DNA from: Myxococcus guangdongensis | GTDB lineage: Bacteria; Myxococcota; Myxococcia; Myxococcales; Myxococcaceae | Direction: 5' to 3' | DNA: 64,000 nt | Assembly: GCF_024198255.1 (NCBI RefSeq) | Contig: NZ_JAJVKW010000010.1 | Span: 310,001 to 374,000 of the forward strand | Shown here: positions 1-8,384 of the stretch, piece by piece | Position numbering within the stretch: the first letter of the stretch is position 1 | How the letters are laid out: every line of letters begins with the position of its first letter | The notes under the pieces: model-generated | Seen by the model: only the letters and a program-made list of their open reading frames with translations | Database searches by the model: none | Told to the model about the DNA's origin: nothing | Program-made: the position numbers and the translations under genes

Positions 1-109
1 CGCCACGCACCTGTTCGAGGAGCCCGGCGCGCTGGGGGCCGTGGCGCGCCGCGCGGCGGACTGGTTCTCCCGCCACCTGGATTCCCCCGAGTTCGCCGCG
101 CGCGAGTGA
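1..109 (+). CDS. C-terminus of an alpha/beta (dienelactone-type) hydrolase, 5' truncated
   Basis: Only the last 35 codons are in the window, in the frame starting at base 2 and stopping with TGA at 107-109. The visible tail begins ATHLFEEPGAL and ends in a helix rich in Ala, Arg and Trp. The motif G-A-T-H-L-F-E-E-P-G is typical of the catalytic-histidine loop of dienelactone-hydrolase-like proteins, including those fused to phosphoribosyltransferases in other bacteria. The His in 'THLF' would be the catalytic histidine. The nucleophile and acid lie outside the window, so substrate and total length are unknown. The family assignment comes from the tail motif only. Confidence 0.6.
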   Translation, partial: ATHLFEEPGALGAVARRAADWFSRHLDSPEFAARE

Positions 110-229
110 GGACGTCCAGGGGACTCGCGGTGCGAAGGCACGAGGACGGGCCGTGGACCGTGGGCGCCCTCCGCCGGAGCAAAAGCTTTGGCCCACCGCC
201 CGGACGCGCGGGCTGCTATAGGCAGGTGC

Positions 230-781
230 ATGCCCTCGCGTGAACCACGCTTCGTCTGGTTGGACCTGGAGATGACCGGGTTGGACCCCGAGTCCTGCGC
301 CATCATCGAGATTGGCGTCATCATCACCGGCCCCGACCTGCGCCCGCTCGCGGAAATCGAGCGGGTCATCTGGCAGCCCGAAGAGGTGCTCCTGCGCATG
401 GAGCCCGTCGTGCGGGAGATGCACACGCGCAACGGCCTCTTGGAGAAGGTGCGCGCCTCCTCCACCTCGCTGCGCGTCGCGGAGCGCGAGGTGACGGCGC
501 TGGTGGCCGAGCACTGCCCGCTGGGCGAGGGCGTGCTGGCCGGCAACTCCATCCACACCGACCGCCGCTTCCTGTTCCAGTACATGCCGCTGCTGGAGCG
601 CTACCTGCACTACCGCATGGTGGACGTGACGAGCCTCAAGGTGCTCACGCGCGCCTGGTACCCGAACCTCGTCGAGCCCCGCAAGCCGCCCTCCGGGCAC
701 ACCGCGCTCGCGGACCTGCGCTCGAGCATCAACGAGCTGCAGTACTACCGGGACACCCTCTTCCGCGCGACGCCGGGCTGA
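230..781 (+). CDS. orn: Oligoribonuclease (3'-5' exoribonuclease, DEDDh family)
   Basis: 183 residues, the usual size of Orn. It degrades the 2-5 nt RNA oligomers left by other RNases and also linear pGpG from c-di-GMP turnover, acting in the cytoplasm as a dimer. The DEDDh residues are visible: D and E in WLDLEMTGLDPE near the N-terminus, D in NSIHTDRRFL (about residue 110) and the H-x4-D pair in GHTALADLRSSI near the C-terminus. ATG 230 is preferred because it gives the canonical short N-terminus MPSREPRFVWLDLEM. An in-frame TTG at 188 would add 14 unconserved residues. It is convergent with the receiver gene 22 bases downstream. Confidence 0.95.
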   Translation: MPSREPRFVWLDLEMTGLDPESCAIIEIGVIITGPDLRPLAEIERVIWQPEEVLLRMEPVVREMHTRNGLLEKVRASSTSLRVAEREVTALVAEHCPLGEGVLAGNSIHTDRRFLFQYMPLLERYLHYRMVDVTSLKVLTRAWYPNLVEPRKPPSGHTALADLRSSINELQYYRDTLFRATPG

Positions 782-803
782 AGCGGCGTCCCGCCTGGAA
801 GGC

Positions 804-1199
804 TCAGCCCTGGGAGCCCTCGCCGCTCCCGGGCACCGGCCCGTTGGGGCCGCCCAAGAGCTCGCTGATGGTGTCCAGCAGCAGGTCCAGCTCGAAGGGC
901 TTGGCCAGGAACCTCGCGCTGGAGCGCCGCTCCTCCTCGGAGATGCGCCCGGCGCTCATGACGACCACCGGGATGCCCTTCAGGGCGGGGTCGTCGCGCA
1001 TGCGGCGCAGCATCTCCCGTCCATCCATCACCGGCATCATCAGGTCCAGCAGGACCAGGTCCGGCTTGATGTCCGCCATCCGCTGGAGCCCCTCCGCGCC
1101 GTTGAAGGCGGTGAGGATGCCGTAGCCCTCCACGGAGAGGATGTCCTGGAGCGCCTCGACGATGGCCAGCTCGTCATCGACGATGAGCAGCCGCTTCAT
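804..1199 (-). CDS. Stand-alone response regulator receiver (CheY-like)
   Basis: 131 residues made of one receiver domain. The acidic pair D8/D9 (LIVDDE), the phospho-acceptor D52 (LLDLMMPVMDG), the switch Ser82 (VVMSAG) and the conserved Lys100 (FLAKPFELD) are all present, so phosphorylation should work. A short Gly/Pro/Ser tail of about 15 residues follows and there is no output domain, so it probably signals by protein contact. A strong Shine-Dalgarno (GGGAGGAAGGG) precedes the ATG. No kinase is adjacent and its partner cannot be inferred. Single-domain receivers are abundant in myxobacteria. Confidence 0.9.
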   Translation of the reverse strand: MKRLLIVDDELAIVEALQDILSVEGYGILTAFNGAEGLQRMADIKPDLVLLDLMMPVMDGREMLRRMRDDPALKGIPVVVMSAGRISEEERRSSARFLAKPFELDLLLDTISELLGGPNGPVPGSGEGSQG

Positions 1200-1316
1200 C
1201 GAAGCCCTTCCTCCCTTCGCCAGGCGCCCTCGGCGCGCTCATGGGCCGCATCCCGCCAGACGTGATGCCGCCCTCGCGCCCCTGGGCGCAACGCTAGGGG
1301 AAACTCCGGCGCAAGC

Positions 1317-1330
1317 CACGCATTTGCGTG
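1317..1330. promoter_or_regulatory. Candidate operator: 6-bp inverted repeat with 2-bp centre
   Basis: CACGCA-TT-TGCGTG lies in the 163-bp gap between the ligase stop and the receiver start, about 120 bases upstream of the receiver ATG. It is perfect and symmetric but short, and no T-run follows it, so it looks more like a protein-binding site than a terminator. A 14-bp repeat can arise by chance in a GC-rich genome. Confidence 0.3.
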
Positions 1331-1362
1331 AGGTGTGTTCGGAATGTTGCGCTCGAGGAGGC

Positions 1363-2907
1363 TCACCGCAGTCGCGCTCGCAGCAGGTGTTTCTGCACCT
1401 TGCCCAGCGCGTTTCGCGGCAGGGAGTCCATGAAGACGACGCGGCGGGGCTTCTTGAAGCTGGCCAGCCGGTCCCTGCACCACTCCACCAGCGCCTGGGC
1501 CTCCGGGGCGTGGACCCCCGGCGGCGGCACCACCACGGCGACCACCTGCTCGCCGTAGTCCGCGTCCGGCAGGCCCAGCACCGCCACCTCGGCCACGCCC
1601 GGGTGGGTGGCGAGCACCTCCTCCACCTCGCGCGGGTACACGTTGAAGCCCCCGCTGATGATGAGCTCGCGCGCCCGCCCGGTGATGCGCAGGTAGCCGT
1701 CCGGGTCCACCTCGCCCAAGTCCCCCGTGCGGAACCACCCCTCCGAGTCGAACGATTCGCTCGTCGCGTCCGGACGCCGCCAGTAGCCGGCGAAGACGTG
1801 GGGCCCGCGGACCTCGATTTCCCCCGTCTCGCCCTGGGGCAGCGGGCCCCGGGTGCGCACGTCCACCACGCGCGCCTGCTGACCGGGGAAGGGGAAGCCC
1901 ACCGTGCCGGGGCGGCGCTCGCCGTCGTACGGGTTGGTGGTGTTCATGATGGTCTCGGTCATGCCGTAGCGCTCGAGGATGCGCGCGCCGAAGTCGTGCT
2001 CGATGTCGTGGAACAGCTGGGGGCTCAGGGGCGCGGAGCCGGAGACCCACAGCCTCAGCTCGCGGGGCTTCACCCCCGTGCGTCGTGACTCCTCCAGCAA
2101 TCGTCCATACATGGTGGGCACACCAAAGAACATCGTCAGCGAGGTGTCATCGCGCAACGTCGCCAGTGCGTCCGTCGCCACGAAGCGCCGGTGCAGCTCC
2201 AGGCTCCCTCCGGTGTACAGCGTGCCGTGCAGGCCCACCATCAAGCCGTGCGTGTGGAACAGCGGCAGCGTGTGCAGCAGCCGGTCCGCCGCCGTCCACC
2301 GCCACGCCTCGGTGACGGCCTTGACGTTGGCCAGGAGGTTGCGGTGCAGCAGCATGGCGCCCTTGGAGCGCCCCGTGGTGCCGGACGTGTAGCCCAGCAC
2401 CGCCAGGTCCTCCGGACGCGGCAGCCCCAGCGCCACGGTGGACCGGGTGCCCTCGGTGATGAGCGTGTCGAAGTCGATGACCTCCAGCGACGCGGGCGCC
2501 GTCACCGTGGGCGCCTCCACCGTCACCAGCCACTGCAGCGTGGGCAGCTGCTCACGCAGCGGCACCAGCTCCGCCACGCCCGACGCGCCGGTGACACACG
2601 TGTGCACCTCCGCGTCCGCCAGGATGTGGGCCAGCTCCACCTGGCGATACGCCGTGTTCACCAGCACCACCACGCCCCCCGCGTACTGCACCCCCAGGTA
2701 GGCGACGATGAAGCTCGGGCTGTTCTCCAGGAAGAGCGCCACGCGCTCGCCCGGCTGCAGGCCTCGCTGGCGCAGGCCCCGGGCGAGGGCCGCGACGCGC
2801 GCGGCCAGCTCTCCGTAGGAGGTCGACTCACGCTCGAACGTGAGCAGCGGCCGTGCTGGCGCGCCGTGGGCGTGGTCCAGGAAGGCCTCGAGCAGGGACG
2901 AAGTCAT
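1363..2907 (-). CDS. ANL-superfamily acyl-CoA synthetase, malonyl-CoA synthetase (MatB)-like
   Basis: 514 residues. It activates a carboxylate by adenylation and then thioesterifies it to CoA. Seen: the P-loop-like YTSGTTGRSKGA, the A5 region ERYGMTETIMNTTNPYDGER, the hinge segment FRTGDLGEVDPDGYL and the terminal RELIISGGFNVYPRE. The last Lys-bearing A10 loop is near the end. The MTET-x-MNT-x-NPYDG signature matches malonyl-CoA/methylmalonyl-CoA synthetases better than long-chain fatty acyl ligases, so malonate is the first guess. A 2- or 3-hydroxy or medium-chain acid is not excluded. ATG 2907 is used; a GTG at 2913 is equally possible because neither has a clear Shine-Dalgarno. Confidence 0.85.
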   Translation of the reverse strand: MTSSLLEAFLDHAHGAPARPLLTFERESTSYGELAARVAALARGLRQRGLQPGERVALFLENSPSFIVAYLGVQYAGGVVVLVNTAYRQVELAHILADAEVHTCVTGASGVAELVPLREQLPTLQWLVTVEAPTVTAPASLEVIDFDTLITEGTRSTVALGLPRPEDLAVLGYTSGTTGRSKGAMLLHRNLLANVKAVTEAWRWTAADRLLHTLPLFHTHGLMVGLHGTLYTGGSLELHRRFVATDALATLRDDTSLTMFFGVPTMYGRLLEESRRTGVKPRELRLWVSGSAPLSPQLFHDIEHDFGARILERYGMTETIMNTTNPYDGERRPGTVGFPFPGQQARVVDVRTRGPLPQGETGEIEVRGPHVFAGYWRRPDATSESFDSEGWFRTGDLGEVDPDGYLRITGRARELIISGGFNVYPREVEEVLATHPGVAEVAVLGLPDADYGEQVVAVVVPPPGVHAPEAQALVEWCRDRLASFKKPRRVVFMDSLPRNALGKVQKHLLRARLR

Positions 2908-3047
2908 TCGCACCGCAGACTACTGCCGTGGCTTCGTCTGGGAACAAGCTGTGAGTCAATTTTGACGCTCTAGAATGGTATTAACTGCATAGTCTGTAAA
3001 TCTAGTCGACGCTGACCTCGCCCACGCGACCCGGAGTGTTTCTCCAG

Positions 3048-3068
3048 CCGGACGCCACGCGCATCCGG
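3048..3068. promoter_or_regulatory. Possible upstream activator site (imperfect dyad) for the efflux cluster
   Basis: CCGGA and TCCGG are separated by 11 bp, giving a 21-bp dyad 111-131 bp upstream of the -24 element at 3179. That is the usual distance for enhancer sites bound by NtrC-family activators such as the one encoded at the end of this cluster. Dyad arms of 5 bp are weak evidence in GC-rich DNA, and neighbouring short inverted repeats (GGAG/CTCC at 3033-3045; CGCTTC/GAAGCG at 3083-3111) compete as candidates. Confidence 0.25.
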
Positions 3069-3178
3069 GGCGCGCGGTTGTTCGCTTCTGGGACATCACT
3101 TCGCGGAAGCGGGCACGGCCTGGGGCGAGAGGGGCCCTGACTCCAACGATTCCCTGGGGTTGGTGCGGAAGGAGGCGT

Positions 3179-3194
3179 TGGCACGCGGCTCGCT
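3179..3194 (+). promoter_or_regulatory. Sigma-54 type -24/-12 promoter-like element
   Basis: TGGCACG-CGGC-TCGCT matches the RpoN consensus TGGCACG-N4-TTGC(A/T) with one mismatch and with the invariant GG (3180-3181) and GC (3192-3193) exactly 10 bp apart. It stands directly ahead of the adaptor gene. The predicted transcription start near 3205 leaves only about 3 bases before GTG 3208. Translation would then be almost leaderless and the AGGG at 3197-3200 could not serve as a ribosome site. That conflict lowers confidence. The cluster's own NtrC-type activator gives context support. Confidence 0.45.
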
Positions 3195-3207
3195 CTAGGG
3201 CCTGGCC

Positions 3208-4452
3208 GTGGACATTCCCAAAGCCAAGAAGCCTCGCCGCAAGCCCTGGGTCTTCGCCATCGGAGGCGCGCTCGCTCTCATCCTCGTCACGGTGGGCCTG
3301 GGCCGGCTGCGCCCCGCGGCGCCGTCGGTGGACCGTGCCTCGGTGTGGTTGGACACGGTGAAACGCGGCCCGATGGTGCGCCAGGTGAAGGGCGCGGGCA
3401 CGTTGGTGCCCGAGTACATCCGCTGGCTGACGGCGGACACGGCGGGGCGCGTGGAGCGCATCCACGTGCGGCCCGGCGCGCAGGTGAAGGCGGACACGCT
3501 CTTGATGGAGCTGTCCAACCCGGACGTGCAGCTGCAGATGCTGGAGGCCGAGCGGCAGCTGGCGAGCGCGGAGGCCGAGTACATCCAGATGCGGATGACG
3601 CTGGAGACGCAGCGGCTGGCGCAGGAGGCTTCGGTGGAGACGCTCACCGTGGAGTCCTCGGACGCCGCGCGCCGGGCGTCGGCGAACACCGCCCTGGCAG
3701 AGAAGGACCTCATCCCCGTGCTCGAGGCCCGGCAGCAGGGTGAGAAGGCGGGGGAGCTGACGCGCCGGCTGGAGTTGGAGCGCAAGAAGCTGACCGTGGT
3801 CGCCGCGAGCATGAAGGACCAGCTGGCCGCGCAGGCCGGACAGGTGGAGCGGTTGAAAGCGGTCGCGCGCTTCCGACGTACCCAGGTGGACTCGATGAAG
3901 GTGGTCGCCGGGGAGGATGGCGTGTTGCAGGAGCTGCCGTTGGAGCTGGGCCAGTGGGTGACGCCGGGCGTGCTGCTGGCGAAGGTGGTGAAGCCCGAGC
4001 GGCTCAAGGCGGAGCTGAGAATCGCCGAGACGCAGGCGCGCGACATCGTCCAGGGCCAGAAGGCGCTGGTGGACACGCGCAACGGCATCGTCGAGGGCAC
4101 GGTGGCGCGCGTGGCGCCGGCGGCCAGCCAGGGCACGGTGCGGGTGGAGGTGTCCTTGCCGGCGGAGCTGCCCCGGGGCGCGCGGCCGGACCTCACGGTG
4201 GAGGGCACCGTGGAGCTCGAGCGGCTGGCCAACGTGCTGTCGGTGGGGCGGCCGGCGGGCGCGCAGCCCAACGGGACGATGTCGCTCTTCCGTTTGATGC
4301 CGGGAAGTGACGAAGCCGTGCGAGTGCCGGTGCAGCTGGGCCGGGGCTCGGTGAATGCCGTGGAGGTGCTCCAGGGCCTCACGGAAGGTGACCAGGTGGT
4401 GCTTTCGGACATGGCCGCGTGGGACGCGGTCGAGCGGGTGAGATTGCGATGA
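3208..4452 (+). CDS. Membrane-fusion (HlyD/MacA-like) adaptor subunit of an ABC efflux system
   Basis: 414 residues. A short basic N-terminus (KAKKPRRKP) and one membrane helix (about residues 13-32) anchor it in the inner membrane. A lipoyl-like half-motif (AGRVERIHVRPGAQV, about 75-95), a long Glu/Gln/Ala-rich coiled-coil hairpin (about 108-215), the second lipoyl half (DGVLQELPLELGQWV) and a beta-barrel/membrane-proximal region follow. Adaptors of this kind bridge a MacB-like transporter to an outer-membrane channel; no TolC-like gene is in the window. GTG start with AGGG seven bases upstream. Its stop overlaps the next ATG (ATGA), so it is translationally coupled to the ATPase. Confidence 0.9.
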   Translation: MDIPKAKKPRRKPWVFAIGGALALILVTVGLGRLRPAAPSVDRASVWLDTVKRGPMVRQVKGAGTLVPEYIRWLTADTAGRVERIHVRPGAQVKADTLLMELSNPDVQLQMLEAERQLASAEAEYIQMRMTLETQRLAQEASVETLTVESSDAARRASANTALAEKDLIPVLEARQQGEKAGELTRRLELERKKLTVVAASMKDQLAAQAGQVERLKAVARFRRTQVDSMKVVAGEDGVLQELPLELGQWVTPGVLLAKVVKPERLKAELRIAETQARDIVQGQKALVDTRNGIVEGTVARVAPAASQGTVRVEVSLPAELPRGARPDLTVEGTVELERLANVLSVGRPAGAQPNGTMSLFRLMPGSDEAVRVPVQLGRGSVNAVEVLQGLTEGDQVVLSDMAAWDAVERVRLR

Positions 4453-5216
4453 CGACGACGACGAGCAGTGTGGAGACGCCCGCTTCCGAGGACGCGGCGG
4501 TGCTTTCGGGTGGGACCAAGGCGGACCCGAACAAGGCCCTCATCACGCTGGAGGGCCTGACGAAGGTGTTCGAGACGGAGGAGGTGGAGACGCACGCGCT
4601 CTCCAACATCCACCTCAACATCCGCCAGGGTGAGTGGGTGGCCATCGTCGGCCCGTCGGGCTCCGGCAAGTCGACGCTGCTGGCGGTGCTGGGGTTGCTC
4701 GACACGACGACGCGCGGCACGTACCTGCTCGACGGCAAGAGCGTGTTGGACCTGTCCGCCACGGACCGGGCGCTGGTGCGCAACCGGCACATCGGCTTCA
4801 TCTTCCAGAGCTTCAACCTCATCGGCGATTTGACGGTGTTCGAGAACGTGGAGCTGCCCCTGACGTACCGGGGCATGCCCGCCGCCGAGCGCAAGCAGCG
4901 GGTGGAGCGCGCGCTGGAGAAGGTGGGCATGGCGCACCGCGCGCGGCACATGCCGGGGCAGCTCTCCGGTGGTCAGCAGCAGCGCGTCGCCGTGGCGCGC
5001 GCGGTGGCGGGAGACCCGCTCATCCTCCTGGCCGACGAGCCCACCGGTAACCTCGACTCGAAGAACGGCGAGGCGGTGATGCAGCTGCTCTCCGAGCTGC
5101 ACAAGGCGGGCGCCACCATCTGCATGGTGACGCACGACCCCGCGCACGCGCGCACCGCCACGCGCACGGTGAGCCTCTTCGACGGTCGCATCGTGCAGGA
5201 CGAGCAGCGCCGCTGA
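4449..5216 (+). CDS. MacB/LolD-type ABC transporter ATP-binding protein (first of two)
   Basis: 255 residues. Walker A GPSGSGKST, Q-loop FIFQSFNL, signature LSGGQQQRVAVARA, Walker B LILLADEPTGNLD with the LD D-loop, and H-loop MVTHD are all intact. The 'DEPTGNLDS' form and the size are typical of the FtsE/LolD/MacB group, whose cycles drive periplasmic movements of FtsX-like permeases rather than classic channel opening. The first about 35 residues, rich in Thr/Ser, lie outside the domain. ATG 4449 overlaps the adaptor stop by four bases. It should pair with the permease beginning 33 bases downstream. Confidence 0.95.
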   Translation: MTTTTSSVETPASEDAAVLSGGTKADPNKALITLEGLTKVFETEEVETHALSNIHLNIRQGEWVAIVGPSGSGKSTLLAVLGLLDTTTRGTYLLDGKSVLDLSATDRALVRNRHIGFIFQSFNLIGDLTVFENVELPLTYRGMPAAERKQRVERALEKVGMAHRARHMPGQLSGGQQQRVAVARAVAGDPLILLADEPTGNLDSKNGEAVMQLLSELHKAGATICMVTHDPAHARTATRTVSLFDGRIVQDEQRR

Positions 5217-5249
5217 GCGTCCGTCGTCCCCTTCGCCACGCCCCCACCC

Positions 5250-7667
5250 ATGGAAAAGCTCCTTCAGGATGTCCGCTACGCGCTGCGTTCGCTGCGCAAG
5301 AGCCCCGGCTTCGCGCTGGTGGCGGTGCTGGCGCTGGCGCTGGGCATCGGCGCGAACAGCGCGGTCTTCAGCGTGGTGAACGGCGTGCTGCTGGTGCCTC
5401 CGCCGTTCGCGGAGCCGGACCGGCTGATGGACGTGTCGAACGACTTCGCCCGCGCGGGGCGCAGGGGGCTGACGTCCTCGGTGATGGAGTACCAGGACTA
5501 CGCGAGCCTTCCTTCCGTCTTCACCTCGGTGGCGGCGTACACGGACGACAGCGTGACGCTGACGGGCGTGGACACGCCGCAGTCGCTGGTGATGGTGGAG
5601 GCCACCGCCTCCTTGCTGCCCACGCTCGGCGTGGCGCCCATGCTGGGCCGCAACTTCACCGAGGCGGAGGAGACGAAGGGCCACGACAGGGTGGTGGTGC
5701 TCACGCACCAGACGTGGCGCGCGCACTTCTCCGAGGACCCGAACGTCCTGGGGCGCACGCTCCAGCTGAACGGCGAGCCGCACACCGTCATCGGCGTGCT
5801 GCCGCGCGGGGTGGCGTTCCCGGCGGGCTCGGAGCTGTACAAGCCCTTCGCGCCCTCGGCGGAGCTGGCCTCCGAGGACAAGCGTGACACGCGGTTCCTG
5901 GAGGTCATGGCCCGCCTGAAGCCCGGGGTGACGCTGGAGGCGGCGCGCAAGGATTTGGAGCGCGTGTCCCAGCAGCTCGCCCAGACGTATCCGAAGTACG
6001 CGCAGAGTCAGCGCACCATCGCCCTGAAGTCGCTGGAGGACGAGGTGGTGGGCGAGGTGCGTGGGACGTTGTGGCTGCTGCTTGGCGCGGTGGGCTTCGT
6101 GCTGCTGGTGGCGTGCGGCAGCGTGGCGAATCTGCTGCTGGCCCGGGCGGCGGCGCGCGAGCGCGAGGTGTCCATCCGCGCGGCGCTGGGCGCGAGCCGT
6201 GGGCGACTGGTGGCGCAGTTCCTCACCGAGAGCCTGCTGCTGTCGCTGGTGGGCGGGGCGTTGGGCTTGCTCTTCGCGCTGTGGGGCACGGACGTGCTCC
6301 TGGCGTTCGTGGGGGATGCGTTGCCGCGCGCGGCCGAGGTGCGGTTGGACATGCGCTCGGTGCTGTTCACCGGTGGGGTGAGCCTCGTGTCGGGGCTGGT
6401 GTTCGGGCTGGTGCCGGCGCTGCAGGCGAGCCGCGCGGACCTGAACGCGGCGATGCGCGAGGGCTCGCGTGGCACGGCGGGCGGCCGCTCCGGGAAGCTG
6501 CGCTCCGGGTTGGTGGTGGGGCAGGTGGCCTTCGCGCTGGTGCTGCTGGTGGGCGCGGGCCTCTTCGGCCGGAGCCTGCTGGCGCTCCTGTCCGTGGACC
6601 CGGGCTTCCGGCCCGAGGGCGTGCTCACCGCGAGGCTGACGCTGCCGGAGAACCGCTACGCGACGACGGAGCAGCAGGGCGCCTTCCAGCACGAGCTGTT
6701 GGGGCGCCTCCAGGCATTGCCCGGCGTGGAGTCCGCGGGGCTCACCAACCTGTTGCCCCTGGGCCGCTCGGTGACGTTCGGCTTCGACATCGACGGACGC
6801 ACCAAGGGCCCCGACGAGGTGTGGCCCGCCGTGCAGCTGCGCACCGTGAGCGCGGACTATCTCTCCACGTTGGGCATGCGGCTTCGCGAGGGGCGGCTGC
6901 TCGAGGCGACGGACGTCCCGGGCACGGCGTGGGCGGTGGTCATCAACAAGACCTTCGCGGATGCGTACTGGCCCCAGGGCAACGCGCTGGGGCAGCGACT
7001 GAAGTTGCGGTACCCGAAGGCCGAGTGGACCACGGTGGTGGGCATCGTCGAGGACGCGCGCGAGTGGGCCTTGGACAAGCCGGTGGTGCCCATGGCGTAT
7101 TACTCGCTGCCGCAATTGGGCGGCTCGCACCTGGCGCTGGCCGTGCGGACGAAGGCCGGGGCCCCGGAGGCGCTGCGCGCGGGCATCGCCGCCGAGCTGC
7201 GCCAGGTGGACGCGGACGTGCCGCTGTTCGGCGTGGCGCCGCTGACGCGCCTGGTGGATGAGTCCATCGGCGCGCGGCGACTGTCGGCGCTGCTCATGGG
7301 CCTGTTCGGAGGCACCGCGCTGCTCCTGGCGGCGCTCGGCCTGGCGGGAGTCATCGGCTACTCGGTGGCGCAGCGCACGCGGGAGATGGGCATCCGCATG
7401 GCGCTGGGCGCGGCGCGCTCGGACGTGCTGTGGCTGGTGCTGCGTCAGGGCCTGAGGCTCACCGGGCTGGGCGTGGTGGTGGGCGGGGTGATGTCGCTGG
7501 GGCTGGCGCGATTCCTGGGCGCGCTGCTCCATGGCGTGACGGCGTATGACCCCGGGACTTTCGTGGGCGTCGCGGCGTTGCTGGGTGGCGTCGCGCTCCT
7601 GGCCACGTGGCTGCCGGCGCGCCGGGCCACGCGCGTGGACCCCATCATCTCCTTGCGCTCCGAGTGA
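5250..7667 (+). CDS. MacB-like duplicated ABC permease (ADOP type, first copy)
   Basis: 805 residues. The start MEKLLQDVRYALRSLRKSPGF is the characteristic N-terminus of the large duplicated orphan permeases common in Acidobacteria and myxobacteria. Membrane helices: one near 20-42, a group of three at about 270-400, one near 425-447 and a last group of three at about 690-800. Between them lie two MacB periplasmic-core domains (about 45-260 and 450-680). The C-terminal motifs AQRTREMGIRMALGA and ATWLPARRATRVDP are FtsX-domain hallmarks. It is likely an efflux or envelope-stress transporter; substrate unknown. The Shine-Dalgarno is poor. Confidence 0.93.
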   Translation: MEKLLQDVRYALRSLRKSPGFALVAVLALALGIGANSAVFSVVNGVLLVPPPFAEPDRLMDVSNDFARAGRRGLTSSVMEYQDYASLPSVFTSVAAYTDDSVTLTGVDTPQSLVMVEATASLLPTLGVAPMLGRNFTEAEETKGHDRVVVLTHQTWRAHFSEDPNVLGRTLQLNGEPHTVIGVLPRGVAFPAGSELYKPFAPSAELASEDKRDTRFLEVMARLKPGVTLEAARKDLERVSQQLAQTYPKYAQSQRTIALKSLEDEVVGEVRGTLWLLLGAVGFVLLVACGSVANLLLARAAAREREVSIRAALGASRGRLVAQFLTESLLLSLVGGALGLLFALWGTDVLLAFVGDALPRAAEVRLDMRSVLFTGGVSLVSGLVFGLVPALQASRADLNAAMREGSRGTAGGRSGKLRSGLVVGQVAFALVLLVGAGLFGRSLLALLSVDPGFRPEGVLTARLTLPENRYATTEQQGAFQHELLGRLQALPGVESAGLTNLLPLGRSVTFGFDIDGRTKGPDEVWPAVQLRTVSADYLSTLGMRLREGRLLEATDVPGTAWAVVINKTFADAYWPQGNALGQRLKLRYPKAEWTTVVGIVEDAREWALDKPVVPMAYYSLPQLGGSHLALAVRTKAGAPEALRAGIAAELRQVDADVPLFGVAPLTRLVDESIGARRLSALLMGLFGGTALLLAALGLAGVIGYSVAQRTREMGIRMALGAARSDVLWLVLRQGLRLTGLGVVVGGVMSLGLARFLGALLHGVTAYDPGTFVGVAALLGGVALLATWLPARRATRVDPIISLRSE

Positions 7668-7687
7668 GCACGAAAGAAGCACGCACC

Positions 7688-8365
7688 ATGTCCTCTCCCC
7701 TCATCTCCCTGCGCCAGGTCGAGAAGTCCTATCCCCTGGCGGGCGGCCGCACCTGGGTGCTGCGCAACATCGACCTGGACATCCAGGCCGGCGAGTTCGT
7801 CACGCTGATGGGCCCCTCTGGCGCGGGCAAGTCCACGCTGTTGTCCGTGCTGGGCCTGCTCGACGCCGAGTGGAAGGGCGAGTACGTCCTGGACGGTCAG
7901 GCCGTGCACGCGATGAAGCCCAAGGAGCGCGGCGAGCTGTCGCGGCGCACCATCGGCTTCGTGTTCCAGCAGTACCACCTGCTCGACAACCTCACGGTGG
8001 CCGAGAACCTGGAGGTGCCGCTGTCCTACCGCAACCTCAAGCGCGGCGAGCGCGAGGCGCTGGTGGGCGACATGCTGGACCGCTTCCAGCTGGTGGGGAA
8101 GAAGGACCTGTTCCCCTCGCAGCTCTCCGGTGGGCAGCAGCAGCTGGTGGGCATCGCCCGCGCGCTCATCGCCACGCCCAAGATTCTGTTGGCCGACGAG
8201 CCCACGGGCAACCTCCACTCGGCGCAGGCCAAGCACATCATGGAGGTGTTCCAGACGCTCAACAAACAGGGCACCACCATCATCCAGGTGACGCACTCGG
8301 AGGCCAACGCGGCCTACGGCCACCGGATCATCCAGCTCGCCGACGGCTGGCTCCAGAAGCCCTGA
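7688..8365 (+). CDS. MacB/LolD-type ABC transporter ATP-binding protein (second of two)
   Basis: 225 residues: the ATPase domain with almost no extension. Walker A GPSGAGKST, Q-loop FVFQQYHLL, signature LSGGQQQLVGIARA, Walker B ILLADEPTGNLH and switch VTHSE are visible. The D-loop reads NLH where the first ATPase has NLD, and the signature tail has LVGIARA instead of RVAVARA, so this is a diverged partner and not a recent copy. ATG 7688 lies 18 bases after the first permease stop. It belongs with the permease at 8385. Confidence 0.95.
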   Translation: MSSPLISLRQVEKSYPLAGGRTWVLRNIDLDIQAGEFVTLMGPSGAGKSTLLSVLGLLDAEWKGEYVLDGQAVHAMKPKERGELSRRTIGFVFQQYHLLDNLTVAENLEVPLSYRNLKRGEREALVGDMLDRFQLVGKKDLFPSQLSGGQQQLVGIARALIATPKILLADEPTGNLHSAQAKHIMEVFQTLNKQGTTIIQVTHSEANAAYGHRIIQLADGWLQKP

Positions 8366-8384
8366 GACTTTCGCGAGGAACCCC

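Noticed and set aside
2962..2993. A TTGACG -35 and AT-rich -10 pair upstream of the efflux cluster
   Set aside because: Candidate -10 boxes (TATTAA, CATAGT) lie 11 or 20 bp away, outside the usual spacing; possible but unsupported.
3195..7682. A 1,495-codon minus-strand open frame opposite the efflux cluster
   Set aside because: It is antisense to genes with clear domains and is rich in Arg/His/Gln/Ala repeats, the signature of a reverse-frame read through GC-rich codons. No ribosome site or family motif.
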